A stretch of DNA of 21,412 nt. It comes from REEB85 sp018971455. GTDB taxonomy: Bacteria; Pseudomonadota; Alphaproteobacteria; Acetobacterales; Acetobacteraceae. Each line of letters begins with the position of its first letter. Position 1 is the stretch's first letter. The stretch is from contig JAGWNT010000069.1 in NCBI GenBank assembly GCA_028871195.1, positions 1 to 21,412 of the forward strand, in the 5' to 3' direction. The notes beneath the pieces are model-generated. The model had not been told where the DNA came from. It saw only the letters and a list, made by a program, of their open reading frames with translations, and did no database searches. Shown in pieces: positions 15,855 through 21,412 of this stretch. The translations under genes were made by a program, and so were the position numbers.

Positions 15855-15884
15855 CTTATGGGCGCACCCGGCCCGGAAAGTCAA
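15855..15884 (-). promoter_or_regulatory. Predicted sigma-70 promoter of the ffh-rpsP-rimM-trmD-rplS-leuCDB unit
   Basis: On the minus strand TTGACT (15884-15879) is followed, 18 bases on, by CATAAG (15860-15855). The -35 element matches five of six consensus bases and the -10 element four of six, the usual look of housekeeping promoters in alphaproteobacteria. It reads towards ffh, whose start is about 90 bases downstream. An inverted repeat CCGGG/CCCGG (15848-15852, 15867-15871) overlaps the -10 element and part of the spacer. Confidence 0.65.
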
Positions 15885-15906
15885 GCCGCAGCGGGCGGCA
15901 GGCGGC

Positions 15907-17196
15907 CTACAAGCCGAGCAGCCGGGGCAGCCAGAGCGAGATTGCCGGGATGTAGGTCACCAGCATCAGCACCCCGAACATCACCAGGTAGAACGGCCAG
16001 ATCGCCTTGACCACCTCTTCCATGGAGACCTTGCCCACGGCGCAGCCGACGAACAGGATGGAGCCGACCGGCGGGTGGCACAGCCCGATGCCGAGATTGA
16101 GCATCATGACGATACCGAAATGCACCGGGTTGACGCCGAAATTGGCCATCACCGGCAGCAGGATCGGCGTGGTGATGAGGATCGACGGCGCCATGTCCAT
16201 GAAGCAGCCGAGCACCAGCAGCATCACGTTGACGAGCATGAGAATGACGTATTTGTCGTGCGACAGCGTCAGGAAGAACGCCGTCACCCGCGTCGGCATC
16301 TGCATCAGCGCCATGATGTAGCCGACGGCGCCGGCGAAGGCGATCAGCGTCATCACCATCGCCACCGTCCGCAGCGTGCGGTGCACCAGCTCCGGCAGGT
16401 CCGACCAGCGATAGTCGCGATAGATGAACATGGTGACGAAAAAGGCCCACACGCAGGCCACCGCACCGGCCTCGATGGCGGTGAAAATGCCGCCGAGGAT
16501 GCCGCCGAGGATGATCACCAGCGTGATCAGCCCCCACACCGCCTCGAAGGTGATGCGCGCGGCGTCGCGCAGCGGCACCGCCACCCCGCGCGGGTGCCTG
16601 TCGCGATAGGCGTAGCCGAGGCAGAGCAGGATGATGGCCAGGGCGAGCAGCATGCCCGGCACCACGCCGGCCATGAAAAGGCTGATCACCGAAATGAGCC
16701 CGCCGGTCGCCACCGAATAGATCACCGCATTGTGGCTCGGCGGCACCAGCAGCGCCTGCACCGAGGCGCTGATCGTCACGTTGGTGGCGAAGACGCGCGG
16801 ATAGCCGTTCTCCTCCATCTGCGGGATCATCACCGAGCCGATCGCCGAGGTGTCGGCCACCGCCGAGCCGGAGATGCCGGAGAGGAAGGTGGTGGCCAGC
16901 ACATTGACCACCGACAGCCCGCCGCGCAGGCCGGTGTAGCCCACGATGACATTGGCCAGCGCCACCAGCCGGCGCGCCATGCCGCCCTCGGCCATGATGG
17001 CGCCGGCAAGCACGAAGAAGGGAATGGTGAGCAGCGCGAACTTGCCGACGCCGCTGCTGATCTGCAGCATCACCGCCTCGAGCGGGATGTTGATCCACAT
17101 CGCCCCGGCCAGCGCCGCCAGGCCGAGCGAATAGGCGATCGGCACGCCGATGGCGAAGCAGGCGAACATCGCACCGAGCGGAATGAGAAGGTCCAT
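15907..17196 (-). CDS. dctM: TRAP transporter large permease (DctM type)
   Basis: Sodium-coupled transport channel of the tripartite TRAP system, inner membrane. 429 residues, almost entirely hydrophobic segments (about 12 helices). Landmarks: IPFFVLAGAIMAEGGMARR at 58-76, the highly conserved SGISGSAVADTSAIGSVMIP region at about 106-125, and PPSHNAVIYS at about 152-161; C-terminal GIGLCHPPVGSILFVG. These are the standard DctM/SiaM signatures. It begins 35 bases after dctQ with GGAG upstream of ATG 17196 and ends at TAG 15907. It forms a complex with DctQ and receives ligand from DctP. Sequence alone does not fix the substrate. Confidence 0.96.
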   Translation of the reverse strand: MDLLIPLGAMFACFAIGVPIAYSLGLAALAGAMWINIPLEAVMLQISSGVGKFALLTIPFFVLAGAIMAEGGMARRLVALANVIVGYTGLRGGLSVVNVLATTFLSGISGSAVADTSAIGSVMIPQMEENGYPRVFATNVTISASVQALLVPPSHNAVIYSVATGGLISVISLFMAGVVPGMLLALAIILLCLGYAYRDRHPRGVAVPLRDAARITFEAVWGLITLVIILGGILGGIFTAIEAGAVACVWAFFVTMFIYRDYRWSDLPELVHRTLRTVAMVMTLIAFAGAVGYIMALMQMPTRVTAFFLTLSHDKYVILMLVNVMLLVLGCFMDMAPSILITTPILLPVMANFGVNPVHFGIVMMLNLGIGLCHPPVGSILFVGCAVGKVSMEEVVKAIWPFYLVMFGVLMLVTYIPAISLWLPRLLGL

Positions 17197-17231
17197 GCGT
17201 GGCGGGCTCCGGCCGGTTCAGCGAATAAGGA

Positions 17232-17744
17232 TCAGTCGAAGGCGGCCGCGTCATGCTCCGCGGCGGACACTTTGGGCGGTCCGATGAGCATCCGCTCGAT
17301 GACGAACAGCAGCAGGATGATCCCGCCGAGCGGAATGGGCATGTAGGTGATGCCGACCGAAAGGGCGGGGAATTCCGGCACCTCCTGGTGCCAGGTCGTG
17401 TGCACCAGCCCGACGCCGTAATAGACCATGAACACCGCCAGCACGCCGACCAGCGCCTCGGACAGGTAGACCATCAGCGGCTGGAGGAATTGCGGGACGG
17501 CGTTCTGCACCACCTTCACGCGCATGTGCAGGTCGATGCGGTAGCACACGCCGCCGCCGAGGAAGGTGAGCAGAATGGTCAGCAGGATGGCCATCGGCTC
17601 GGGCCAGGAGGCCGCCGAGTTGAGCACGTAGCGTGTGTAGACGCCGTAGGGGATGATGACGGAGATCAGCACCAGCGCCGCCCCCGCGATCAGCGCGCAG
17701 GCCAGATAGAGGCCGTCCATCGCCCGACGGTAGATCCGCGCCAT
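17232..17744 (-). CDS. dctQ: TRAP transporter small permease (DctQ type)
   Basis: Four-helix membrane partner of DctM. 170 residues with hydrophobic stretches at about 12-33, 49-67, 88-112 and 131-152. The conserved WPEP (47-50) before helix 2 and the CYRIDLHMRV segment (67-76) between helices 2 and 3 are typical. Strong ribosome site GGGGAGAG seven bases before ATG 17744. It follows dctP after a 70-base gap holding a strong hairpin and precedes dctM by 35 bases. Confidence 0.95.
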   Translation of the reverse strand: MARIYRRAMDGLYLACALIAGAALVLISVIIPYGVYTRYVLNSAASWPEPMAILLTILLTFLGGGVCYRIDLHMRVKVVQNAVPQFLQPLMVYLSEALVGVLAVFMVYYGVGLVHTTWHQEVPEFPALSVGITYMPIPLGGIILLLFVIERMLIGPPKVSAAEHDAAAFD

Positions 17745-17782
17745 CCGTTTCTCTCCCCTCGATACGCCCGCGGCCAGTGGAC

Positions 17783-17808
17783 CCGGGCGGGCCGCGTGGC
17801 CCGCCCGG
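17783..17808 (-). terminator. Perfect 11-bp hairpin between dctP and dctQ
   Basis: CCGGGCGGGCC (17783-17793) pairs exactly with GGCCCGCCCGG (17798-17808) around a 4-base loop. In the transcript it begins six bases after the dctP stop, well ahead of the dctQ ribosome site. No T-run follows. It is well placed to block 3' decay of dctP mRNA or to cause partial termination, giving more binding protein than membrane subunits; that role is inferred. Confidence 0.6.
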
Positions 17809-17814
17809 CCGGAC

Positions 17815-18819
17815 TCAGGCGACCGCCTGCACCCGCTTGATCATGTCGGCATACTTGCTGCCGTACTTGTCCCACACCGGCTTGACCGCCTTCTGGAAGG
17901 GCGTCTTGTCGGCGATCTCGACGATGTCGATCTTCGCCTCCTTCATCTTGCTCAGCGCATCGGCCTCCTTGGCCTGCCACAGCTTGCGCTCCTCGGCCTG
18001 CGCCTCGCCGGCGAGCTTGCGGATCAGGTCCTGGTCGGCCTTGGCGAGCTTGTCCCAGGTCGGGCGCGAGAAGACGATGATCTCGGGCACGATGAGGTGC
18101 TCGGTGAAGGAGAAATGCTTCGCCGCCTCGTAATGATGGTCATAGACATAGCTCGGCGTGTTGTTCTCGGCGCCGTCGATCACGCCGGTCTGCAGCGCGC
18201 TGAAAACCTGGTCATAGCCCATCGACACCGCGTTGGCGCCGAGCGCGTTCATCATGTCCACGAAGATCGGGTTCGGGATCACGCGCATCTTCAACCCCTT
18301 GAGGTCGGCGATGGTGTGGATCGAGCGCTTGGTGTCGTACATGCTGCGCGCGCCGGCATCCATCCAGCACAGCCCGACGAGGCGGGATTGCGGGTTGTTG
18401 GTGATGCCGTCGAGCAGGTCCTGGCCGATCTTGCCGTCGATCACCGCCTGCATGTGGGCGGTGTTGCGGAACAGGAAGGGCAGGTTGAAGACGTTCAGCG
18501 CGTCGACCACCGGGCCGATCGAGCCGACGCTGACGCGGGCGAACTGGATGGCGCCGATCTGCGCCTGCTCGATGGCGGTCTTCTCGTCGCCGAGTTGCAT
18601 GGAGGCGAACATCTGCACCCCGAGCCGGCCCTGGGTCGCGGCGGAGAGCTTCTTGCCGAGGCTCTCGACGGCGGCCACCGTGGGGTAGCCCTCGGGATGC
18701 ACGTCGGAGGCCTTGAGCATCATCTTGGCCTGCGCCTGGGCGCGCCCCGGAATGGCCAAACCCAGCGCACCGGCGGTCAGCGCGCCAGCCCCGAGCTTCA
18801 ACGCATCACGTCGCTGCAT
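17815..18819 (-). CDS. dctP: TRAP transporter solute-binding protein (DctP type)
   Basis: Periplasmic protein that captures a carboxylate ligand for the DctQM permease. 334 residues. The N-terminus MQRRDALKLGAGALTAGALG with a cleavage-like AQA-Q-A site near residue 30 resembles a twin-arginine or Sec signal peptide (RR at 3-4). Family marks: HPEGYPTVAAVESLGK (41-56), the conserved carboxylate-binding Arg in LKMRVIPNPIF (Arg179), and DGAENNTPSYV (215-225). The ENN motif after the central strand is frequent in DctP proteins for uronic or other sugar acids, so a sugar acid is a reasonable but unproven ligand. GAGAGGAAACG precedes ATG 18819. First gene of the TRAP operon; a LacI-type palindrome lies 51 bases upstream. 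Confidence 0.95.
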   Translation of the reverse strand: MQRRDALKLGAGALTAGALGLAIPGRAQAQAKMMLKASDVHPEGYPTVAAVESLGKKLSAATQGRLGVQMFASMQLGDEKTAIEQAQIGAIQFARVSVGSIGPVVDALNVFNLPFLFRNTAHMQAVIDGKIGQDLLDGITNNPQSRLVGLCWMDAGARSMYDTKRSIHTIADLKGLKMRVIPNPIFVDMMNALGANAVSMGYDQVFSALQTGVIDGAENNTPSYVYDHHYEAAKHFSFTEHLIVPEIIVFSRPTWDKLAKADQDLIRKLAGEAQAEERKLWQAKEADALSKMKEAKIDIVEIADKTPFQKAVKPVWDKYGSKYADMIKRVQAVA

Positions 18820-18839
18820 CGTTTCCTCTCCCTTTTATG

Positions 18840-18859
18840 GCCCGGGATGAACCCCGGGC
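18840..18859 (-). other. Hairpin in the dctP leader
   Basis: GCCCGGG (18840-18846) and CCCGGGC (18853-18859) form a perfect 7-bp stem with a 6-base loop, 20 bases before the dctP start. It leaves the ribosome site (18824-18832 region) free. Its position between operator and start suggests an mRNA 5' stabiliser; no ligand-binding RNA fold is recognised. Confidence 0.45.
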
Positions 18860-18869
18860 GCCGTGATTA

Positions 18870-18881
18870 GGTAGCGCTACC
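18870..18881. promoter_or_regulatory. LacI-family-type operator, perfect palindrome GGTAGCGCTACC
   Basis: The 12 bases read the same on both strands, with A/T-rich flanks, and contain the central CG step expected for LacI-family binding sites (general form TGGTANCGNTACCA). It overlaps the predicted -10 element and start of transcription of the dctP promoter, the normal place for repression. No LacI-family gene is present in this window, so the regulator would be encoded elsewhere. Confidence 0.7.
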
Positions 18882-18908
18882 ATAACCCCCGCCCGAACAA
18901 AAGTCCAA
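18879..18908 (-). promoter_or_regulatory. Predicted promoter of the TRAP operon
   Basis: On the minus strand TTGGAC (18908-18903) and TATGGT (18884-18879) are separated by 18 bases and point to dctP, 60 bases away. The -10 element shares three bases with the palindrome at 18870-18881. The match to consensus is moderate, and the case rests mainly on its position relative to the operator. Confidence 0.45.
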
Positions 18909-18945
18909 CCCCGGCGGACATTGCTGGCTGGCTACCACCTGCCAC

Positions 18946-18969
18946 GCATTCCTGCCAGGCATTCCTGCC
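18946..18969. repeat. Short tandem direct repeat
   Basis: GCATTCCTGCC occurs twice (18946-18956 and 18959-18969) with a period of 13 bases in the gap between the TRAP promoter and the 3' end of pobA. Too short for a mobile element; no function assigned. Confidence 0.5.
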
Positions 18970-18976
18970 GGGCGCT

Positions 18977-18994
18977 CCCGCCAGCGCAGGCGGG
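18977..18994 (-). terminator. Hairpin downstream of pobA
   Basis: CCCGCC (18977-18982) and GGCGGG (18989-18994) form a 6-bp stem with a 6-base loop, 15 bases after the pobA stop on the minus strand. It would separate pobA from the TRAP promoter that follows on the same strand. No T-run. Confidence 0.45.
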
Positions 18995-19009
18995 CCGGCT
19001 GGCGGCCGC

Positions 19010-20179
19010 CTACAGCGGCGAGCCGGTATAGCTGTCGCACATCGCCTGGGCGGCCGCGCGGGAATCGCACAGATGGTCGAACTCAGCCAGTTGCAGGCGC
19101 CGCTCGAAGGGCGAGCGATCGGGGAACTGGTGCAGCAGGGTGGTCATCCACCACGAGAAGCGCTCGGCCCGCCAGATGCGCCGCAGGGCGCGGGCCGAGT
19201 AGCCGTCGATGCCGGCCATGGACCGCTCGCCGTAATATTGCGCCAGCGCCTGCGAGAGATAGGTGACGTCGCTCACCGCCAGGTTGAGCCCCTTGGCCCC
19301 GGTCGGCGGCACGATATGGGCGGCGTCGCCGGCGAGGAACAGCCGCCCGAAGCGCAGCGGCTCGGCGACGAAGCTGCGCAGGGGGGCGATGCTCTTCTCG
19401 ATCGACGGGCCGGTTCTGAGGTGGCCCGCGGCCTCGGCGGGAATGCGGCGGCGCAGCTCGTCCCAGAATCTGTCGTCCGTCCATTCGCCAATATCCGCCT
19501 CGGTCGAGACCTGGAGGTAATAGCGGCTGCGCATCGCCGAGCGCATCGAGCACAGGGCGAAGCCGCGCGGATGGCTCGCATAGATCAGCTCGGGAGACAC
19601 CGGCGGCTGGTCCACCAGCACGCCGAGCCAGCCGAATGGGTAGACGCGCTCGAACTGGGTCAGCGCCGCCTCCGGCACGGCGCGGCGCGAGGCGCCGTGG
19701 AAGCCGTCGCAGCCGGCGATGAAGTCGCAGACGAGCTCGCGCGTCACCCCGTCCTTGCGCCAGGTGACGCGCGGGCGTGCCGCGTCGAAATCATGCAGGG
19801 CGACATTCTCGGCTTCGTAGATGGTCGGCGCGCCGGACGCGGCCCGCGCGGCCATCAGGTCGCGCGTCACCTCGGTCTGGCCGTAGACCATGACCTCGCG
19901 ACCGACGAGGTCGTGGAAGCTGAAGCGCTGGCGGGCGCCGTCGAAGGCGAGCTCGACGCCGTCATGGACCAGCCCCTCTGCCTCCATCCGCGCGCCGACC
20001 CCGGCCTCGTTCAGCACGCGGCGCGAGAGGTCTTCCAGCACGCCGGCGCGGATGCGGCCAAGCACGTACTCGCCCGAGCGCTGTTCGAGGATGACGGTCT
20101 CGATGCCGTGCTGCTCGAGCAGCCGGCCGAGCAGCAGGCCGGCGGGTCCGGCGCCGATGATGGCAACCTGTGTGCGCAT
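19010..20179 (-). CDS. pobA: 4-hydroxybenzoate 3-monooxygenase
   Basis: FAD enzyme that hydroxylates 4-hydroxybenzoate to protocatechuate with NAD(P)H and O2, feeding the beta-ketoadipate pathway; cytoplasmic. 389 residues. FAD motif GAGPAG at 9-14, DG motif CDGFHG (157-162), GD motif FLAGDAAHIVPPTGAKG (281-297). Active-site residues of the Pseudomonas enzyme are all present one number lower: Tyr200, Ser211, Arg213, Tyr221, Pro292 and Tyr384. The NAD(P)H-contact segment reads LEQRSGEYVLGRIRAG (31-46), with Gln33-Arg34 where the Pseudomonas enzyme has Arg-Gln, and Tyr38 kept. Start ATG 20179 has GAGGA eight bases upstream; ATG 20194 would overlap the SDR stop (ATGA 20191-20194). A longer open frame up to 21073 is a shadow of the SDR gene, not a fusion. 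Confidence 0.97.
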   Translation of the reverse strand: MRTQVAIIGAGPAGLLLGRLLEQHGIETVILEQRSGEYVLGRIRAGVLEDLSRRVLNEAGVGARMEAEGLVHDGVELAFDGARQRFSFHDLVGREVMVYGQTEVTRDLMAARAASGAPTIYEAENVALHDFDAARPRVTWRKDGVTRELVCDFIAGCDGFHGASRRAVPEAALTQFERVYPFGWLGVLVDQPPVSPELIYASHPRGFALCSMRSAMRSRYYLQVSTEADIGEWTDDRFWDELRRRIPAEAAGHLRTGPSIEKSIAPLRSFVAEPLRFGRLFLAGDAAHIVPPTGAKGLNLAVSDVTYLSQALAQYYGERSMAGIDGYSARALRRIWRAERFSWWMTTLLHQFPDRSPFERRLQLAEFDHLCDSRAAAQAMCDSYTGSPL

Positions 20180-20190
20180 GATGGGGGTCC

Positions 20191-20979
20191 TCATTCGGGG
20201 TTCGCGCCGGCGGCGTCGCCCGCATCGGCGAAGGCGATCCAGCCGCCATCGACGCTCAGCACGCTGCCGGTGATGTAGCTGGCCGCCGGCGAGGCCAGGA
20301 AGAGAATGGCGGCGGCGATCTCCTCGGGCCGGGCCAGGCGGCCGAGCGGAATGCGCCGGCGCAGCTTCCGCTCGTCCACCGAGCCCTCGCGGGCGAGCCG
20401 GGCGACCAGGGCGGTGGCGACGTAGCCGGGCGCCACCGCATTGACGCGGATGGCGTGCCCCGCCCATTCGCAGGCCATCGACCGCGTCATCGCCACGATG
20501 CCGGCCTTGGCCGCGCCATAGGCGTTGCGCCGCGGCAATCCGCCGAGTCCGGCGATCGAGCTGACATTGACGATCGCCCCGCCGCCGCGCGCCGCCATCA
20601 TCCGGCCGGCCTCGCGCGAGACCAGGAAGGTGCCGTGCAGATGCACGCGCAGCACCTGCGCGAAGGCGTCCATGCCCTGCGCGAGCGTGGGGATATGCGG
20701 ACTGCCGATGCCGGCATTGTTGACCACCGCATCGAGCCGCCCGCAGCCTTGGCCGATGGCGTCGAACAGCCGCAGGACCGCCGCCTCGTCCGCCACGTCG
20801 CAGGCCTGCGCCAGGTGGTCGCCGCCCAGCTCCGCGGCGCGTGCCGCCGCCGCCTCGCCGCGCAGGTCTGCCAGCACCACGCGGTATCCGGCCTCGGCGA
20901 AACCCCGCGCCGTGGCCCAGCCGATGCCGTCGCCCGCGCCGGTGACCAGTGCGACCGGCCGGTCCGCCGGCGCGCTCAT
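20191..20979 (-). CDS. SDR-family oxidoreductase
   Basis: Classical short-chain dehydrogenase/reductase, 262 residues, NAD(P)(H)-dependent. Cofactor motif TGAGDGIG at 13-20 with Asp38 after the second strand (LADL), which favours NAD(H); NNAG at 87-90; catalytic Ser in NVSS (138-141) and YGAAK at 154-158; PGYVATAL at 184-191 and the C-terminal SVDGGW. Start: ATG 20979 is used; an in-frame TTG at 21003 would add eight residues, and neither has a strong ribosome site. The substrate is unknown. It lies directly upstream of pobA on the same strand, so it may act on an aromatic or alicyclic precursor of 4-hydroxybenzoate; that is inference from position only. Divergent from the MarR gene. Confidence 0.93.
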   Translation of the reverse strand: MSAPADRPVALVTGAGDGIGWATARGFAEAGYRVVLADLRGEAAAARAAELGGDHLAQACDVADEAAVLRLFDAIGQGCGRLDAVVNNAGIGSPHIPTLAQGMDAFAQVLRVHLHGTFLVSREAGRMMAARGGGAIVNVSSIAGLGGLPRRNAYGAAKAGIVAMTRSMACEWAGHAIRVNAVAPGYVATALVARLAREGSVDERKLRRRIPLGRLARPEEIAAAILFLASPAASYITGSVLSVDGGWIAFADAGDAAGANPE

Positions 20980-20996
20980 GCGGCCCGCCGCGGCGA

Positions 20997-21026
20997 TGGA
21001 CAAGCGATGTTGCGATCCCTACTAAT
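20997..21026 (+). promoter_or_regulatory. Possible promoter and operator in the SDR-MarR divergent gap
   Basis: TGGACA (20997-21002) and ACTAAT (21021-21026), 18 bases apart, could drive the MarR gene. Between them GCGAT is repeated (21004-21008 and 21012-21016, spaced by GTT), a candidate binding site for the regulator controlling both directions. If this promoter is real, transcription starts near 21033, which favours the TTG start of the MarR gene. Confidence 0.35.
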
Positions 21027-21048
21027 GCCGCCAGGACAGGAGCATTCC

Positions 21049-21412
21049 TTGGACGCACCGCCCGCCGCCGCACCCTTCGACCTGAGCCGCTGCATCGGCG
21101 CCCTCACCACCTGCCTGTCGAACCGCCTGTCGAGCGGCGCCTCGCAGGAGTACCGCGCGCGCTTCGACCTCGGCGTGGTCGAGTGGCGCGTGCTGGCGCA
21201 GCTTGCCGCCGAGCCATGGTCGAGCGGCGCGCGGCTCTCCCAGGCCATCGGGCTCGACAAGGCCTCGATCAGCCGCAGCCTGCGCCTGCTGGAGGAGCGC
21301 GGGCTGACCCAGAGCCGCGCCGGCGGCGGCCGCCGCCAGGAGACCGCGCTGACCCGTGCCGGCTGGGCGATGCATGCGCGCGTGCTCGAGGTCGCCCTCG
21401 CCCGCGAGGCCT
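21049..21412 (+). CDS. MarR-family transcriptional regulator, 5' part (runs off the right edge)
   Basis: About 121 residues are visible and the frame is still open at 21412. The pattern is MarR-like: an N-terminal helix, then DLGVVEWRVLAQLAAEPW, LSQAIGLDKASISRSLRLL (recognition helix KASISRSLRLLE), ERGLTQSRA, and the wing with GGGRRQETALTRAGWAMH. Start: TTG 21049 is chosen because AGGAG (21038-21042) lies six bases upstream; an in-frame ATG at 21025 would add eight residues but has no ribosome site. Many MarR regulators of aromatic degradation sit divergent to their target operon and respond to the aromatic acid, so it probably controls the SDR-pobA genes; ligand unknown. Confidence 0.88.
   Translation, partial: MDAPPAAAPFDLSRCIGALTTCLSNRLSSGASQEYRARFDLGVVEWRVLAQLAAEPWSSGARLSQAIGLDKASISRSLRLLEERGLTQSRAGGGRRQETALTRAGWAMHARVLEVALAREA

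Noticed and set aside
15763..15906. 4.5S RNA or other small RNA gene next to ffh
   Set aside because: The region lacks the conserved SRP RNA tetraloop and internal-loop bases; it is better explained as promoter plus leader.
19010..21073. A 687-codon frame that might suggest a fused oxidoreductase-PobA protein
   Set aside because: The first part is an out-of-frame reading of the SDR gene (Arg/Gly-rich, no motifs); only the part from 20179 is PobA.

Overview
The window is GC-rich DNA with the codon use and gene order of an alphaproteobacterium. The block ffh-rpsP-rimM-trmD-rplS-leuC-leuD-leuB is an arrangement I associate with Rhodospirillales/Acetobacteraceae-type genomes. That assignment is an inference from gene order and base composition, not a database result.

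Layout. (1) Positions 1-6789, plus strand: an operon for a peptide/nickel-type (DppABCDF/Opp class) ABC importer. It starts inside the solute-binding protein gene, followed by two tandem nucleoside hydrolases, two permeases and one fused double-ATPase gene. Most junctions are ATGA overlaps. (2) Positions 6790-8945: a small accessory islet. It holds the decayed 3' end of an IS481-type transposase, an AT-rich stretch full of short inverted repeats, and a two-gene unit: an XRE-type regulator and a 100-residue protein resembling DUF4258, joined by an ATGA overlap. The islet lies at the 3' end of a tRNA-Arg(ACG) gene. (3) Positions 8946-15884, minus strand: tRNA-Arg, then (reading right to left) a TTGACT/CATAAG promoter, ffh, rpsP, rimM, trmD, rplS, leuC, leuD and leuB. 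This packs protein targeting, ribosome assembly, tRNA methylation and leucine synthesis into one tightly spaced unit. (4) Positions 15907-18908, minus strand: a TRAP transporter (dctP, dctQ, dctM) with a perfect 12-base palindrome of LacI-family type over its predicted promoter and a strong 11-bp hairpin between the binding-protein gene and the membrane genes. (5) Positions 19010-21412: pobA (4-hydroxybenzoate 3-monooxygenase) and an SDR oxidoreductase on the minus strand, divergent from a MarR-type regulator that starts at TTG or ATG and runs off the right edge.

How the parts work together. The first operon probably imports a nucleoside-containing compound (nucleoside, oligonucleotide fragment or nucleoside-peptide conjugate) and splits the N-glycosidic bond inside the cell. 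The TRAP system probably brings in an organic or sugar acid under LacI-type control. The pobA cluster sends 4-hydroxybenzoate to protocatechuate under MarR-type control.

The least described part is the XRE/DUF4258-like pair at 7501-8753. It has the layout of a toxin-antitoxin or other small defence-type module, but nothing in the sequence proves that function. The remaining genes belong to well-known families.
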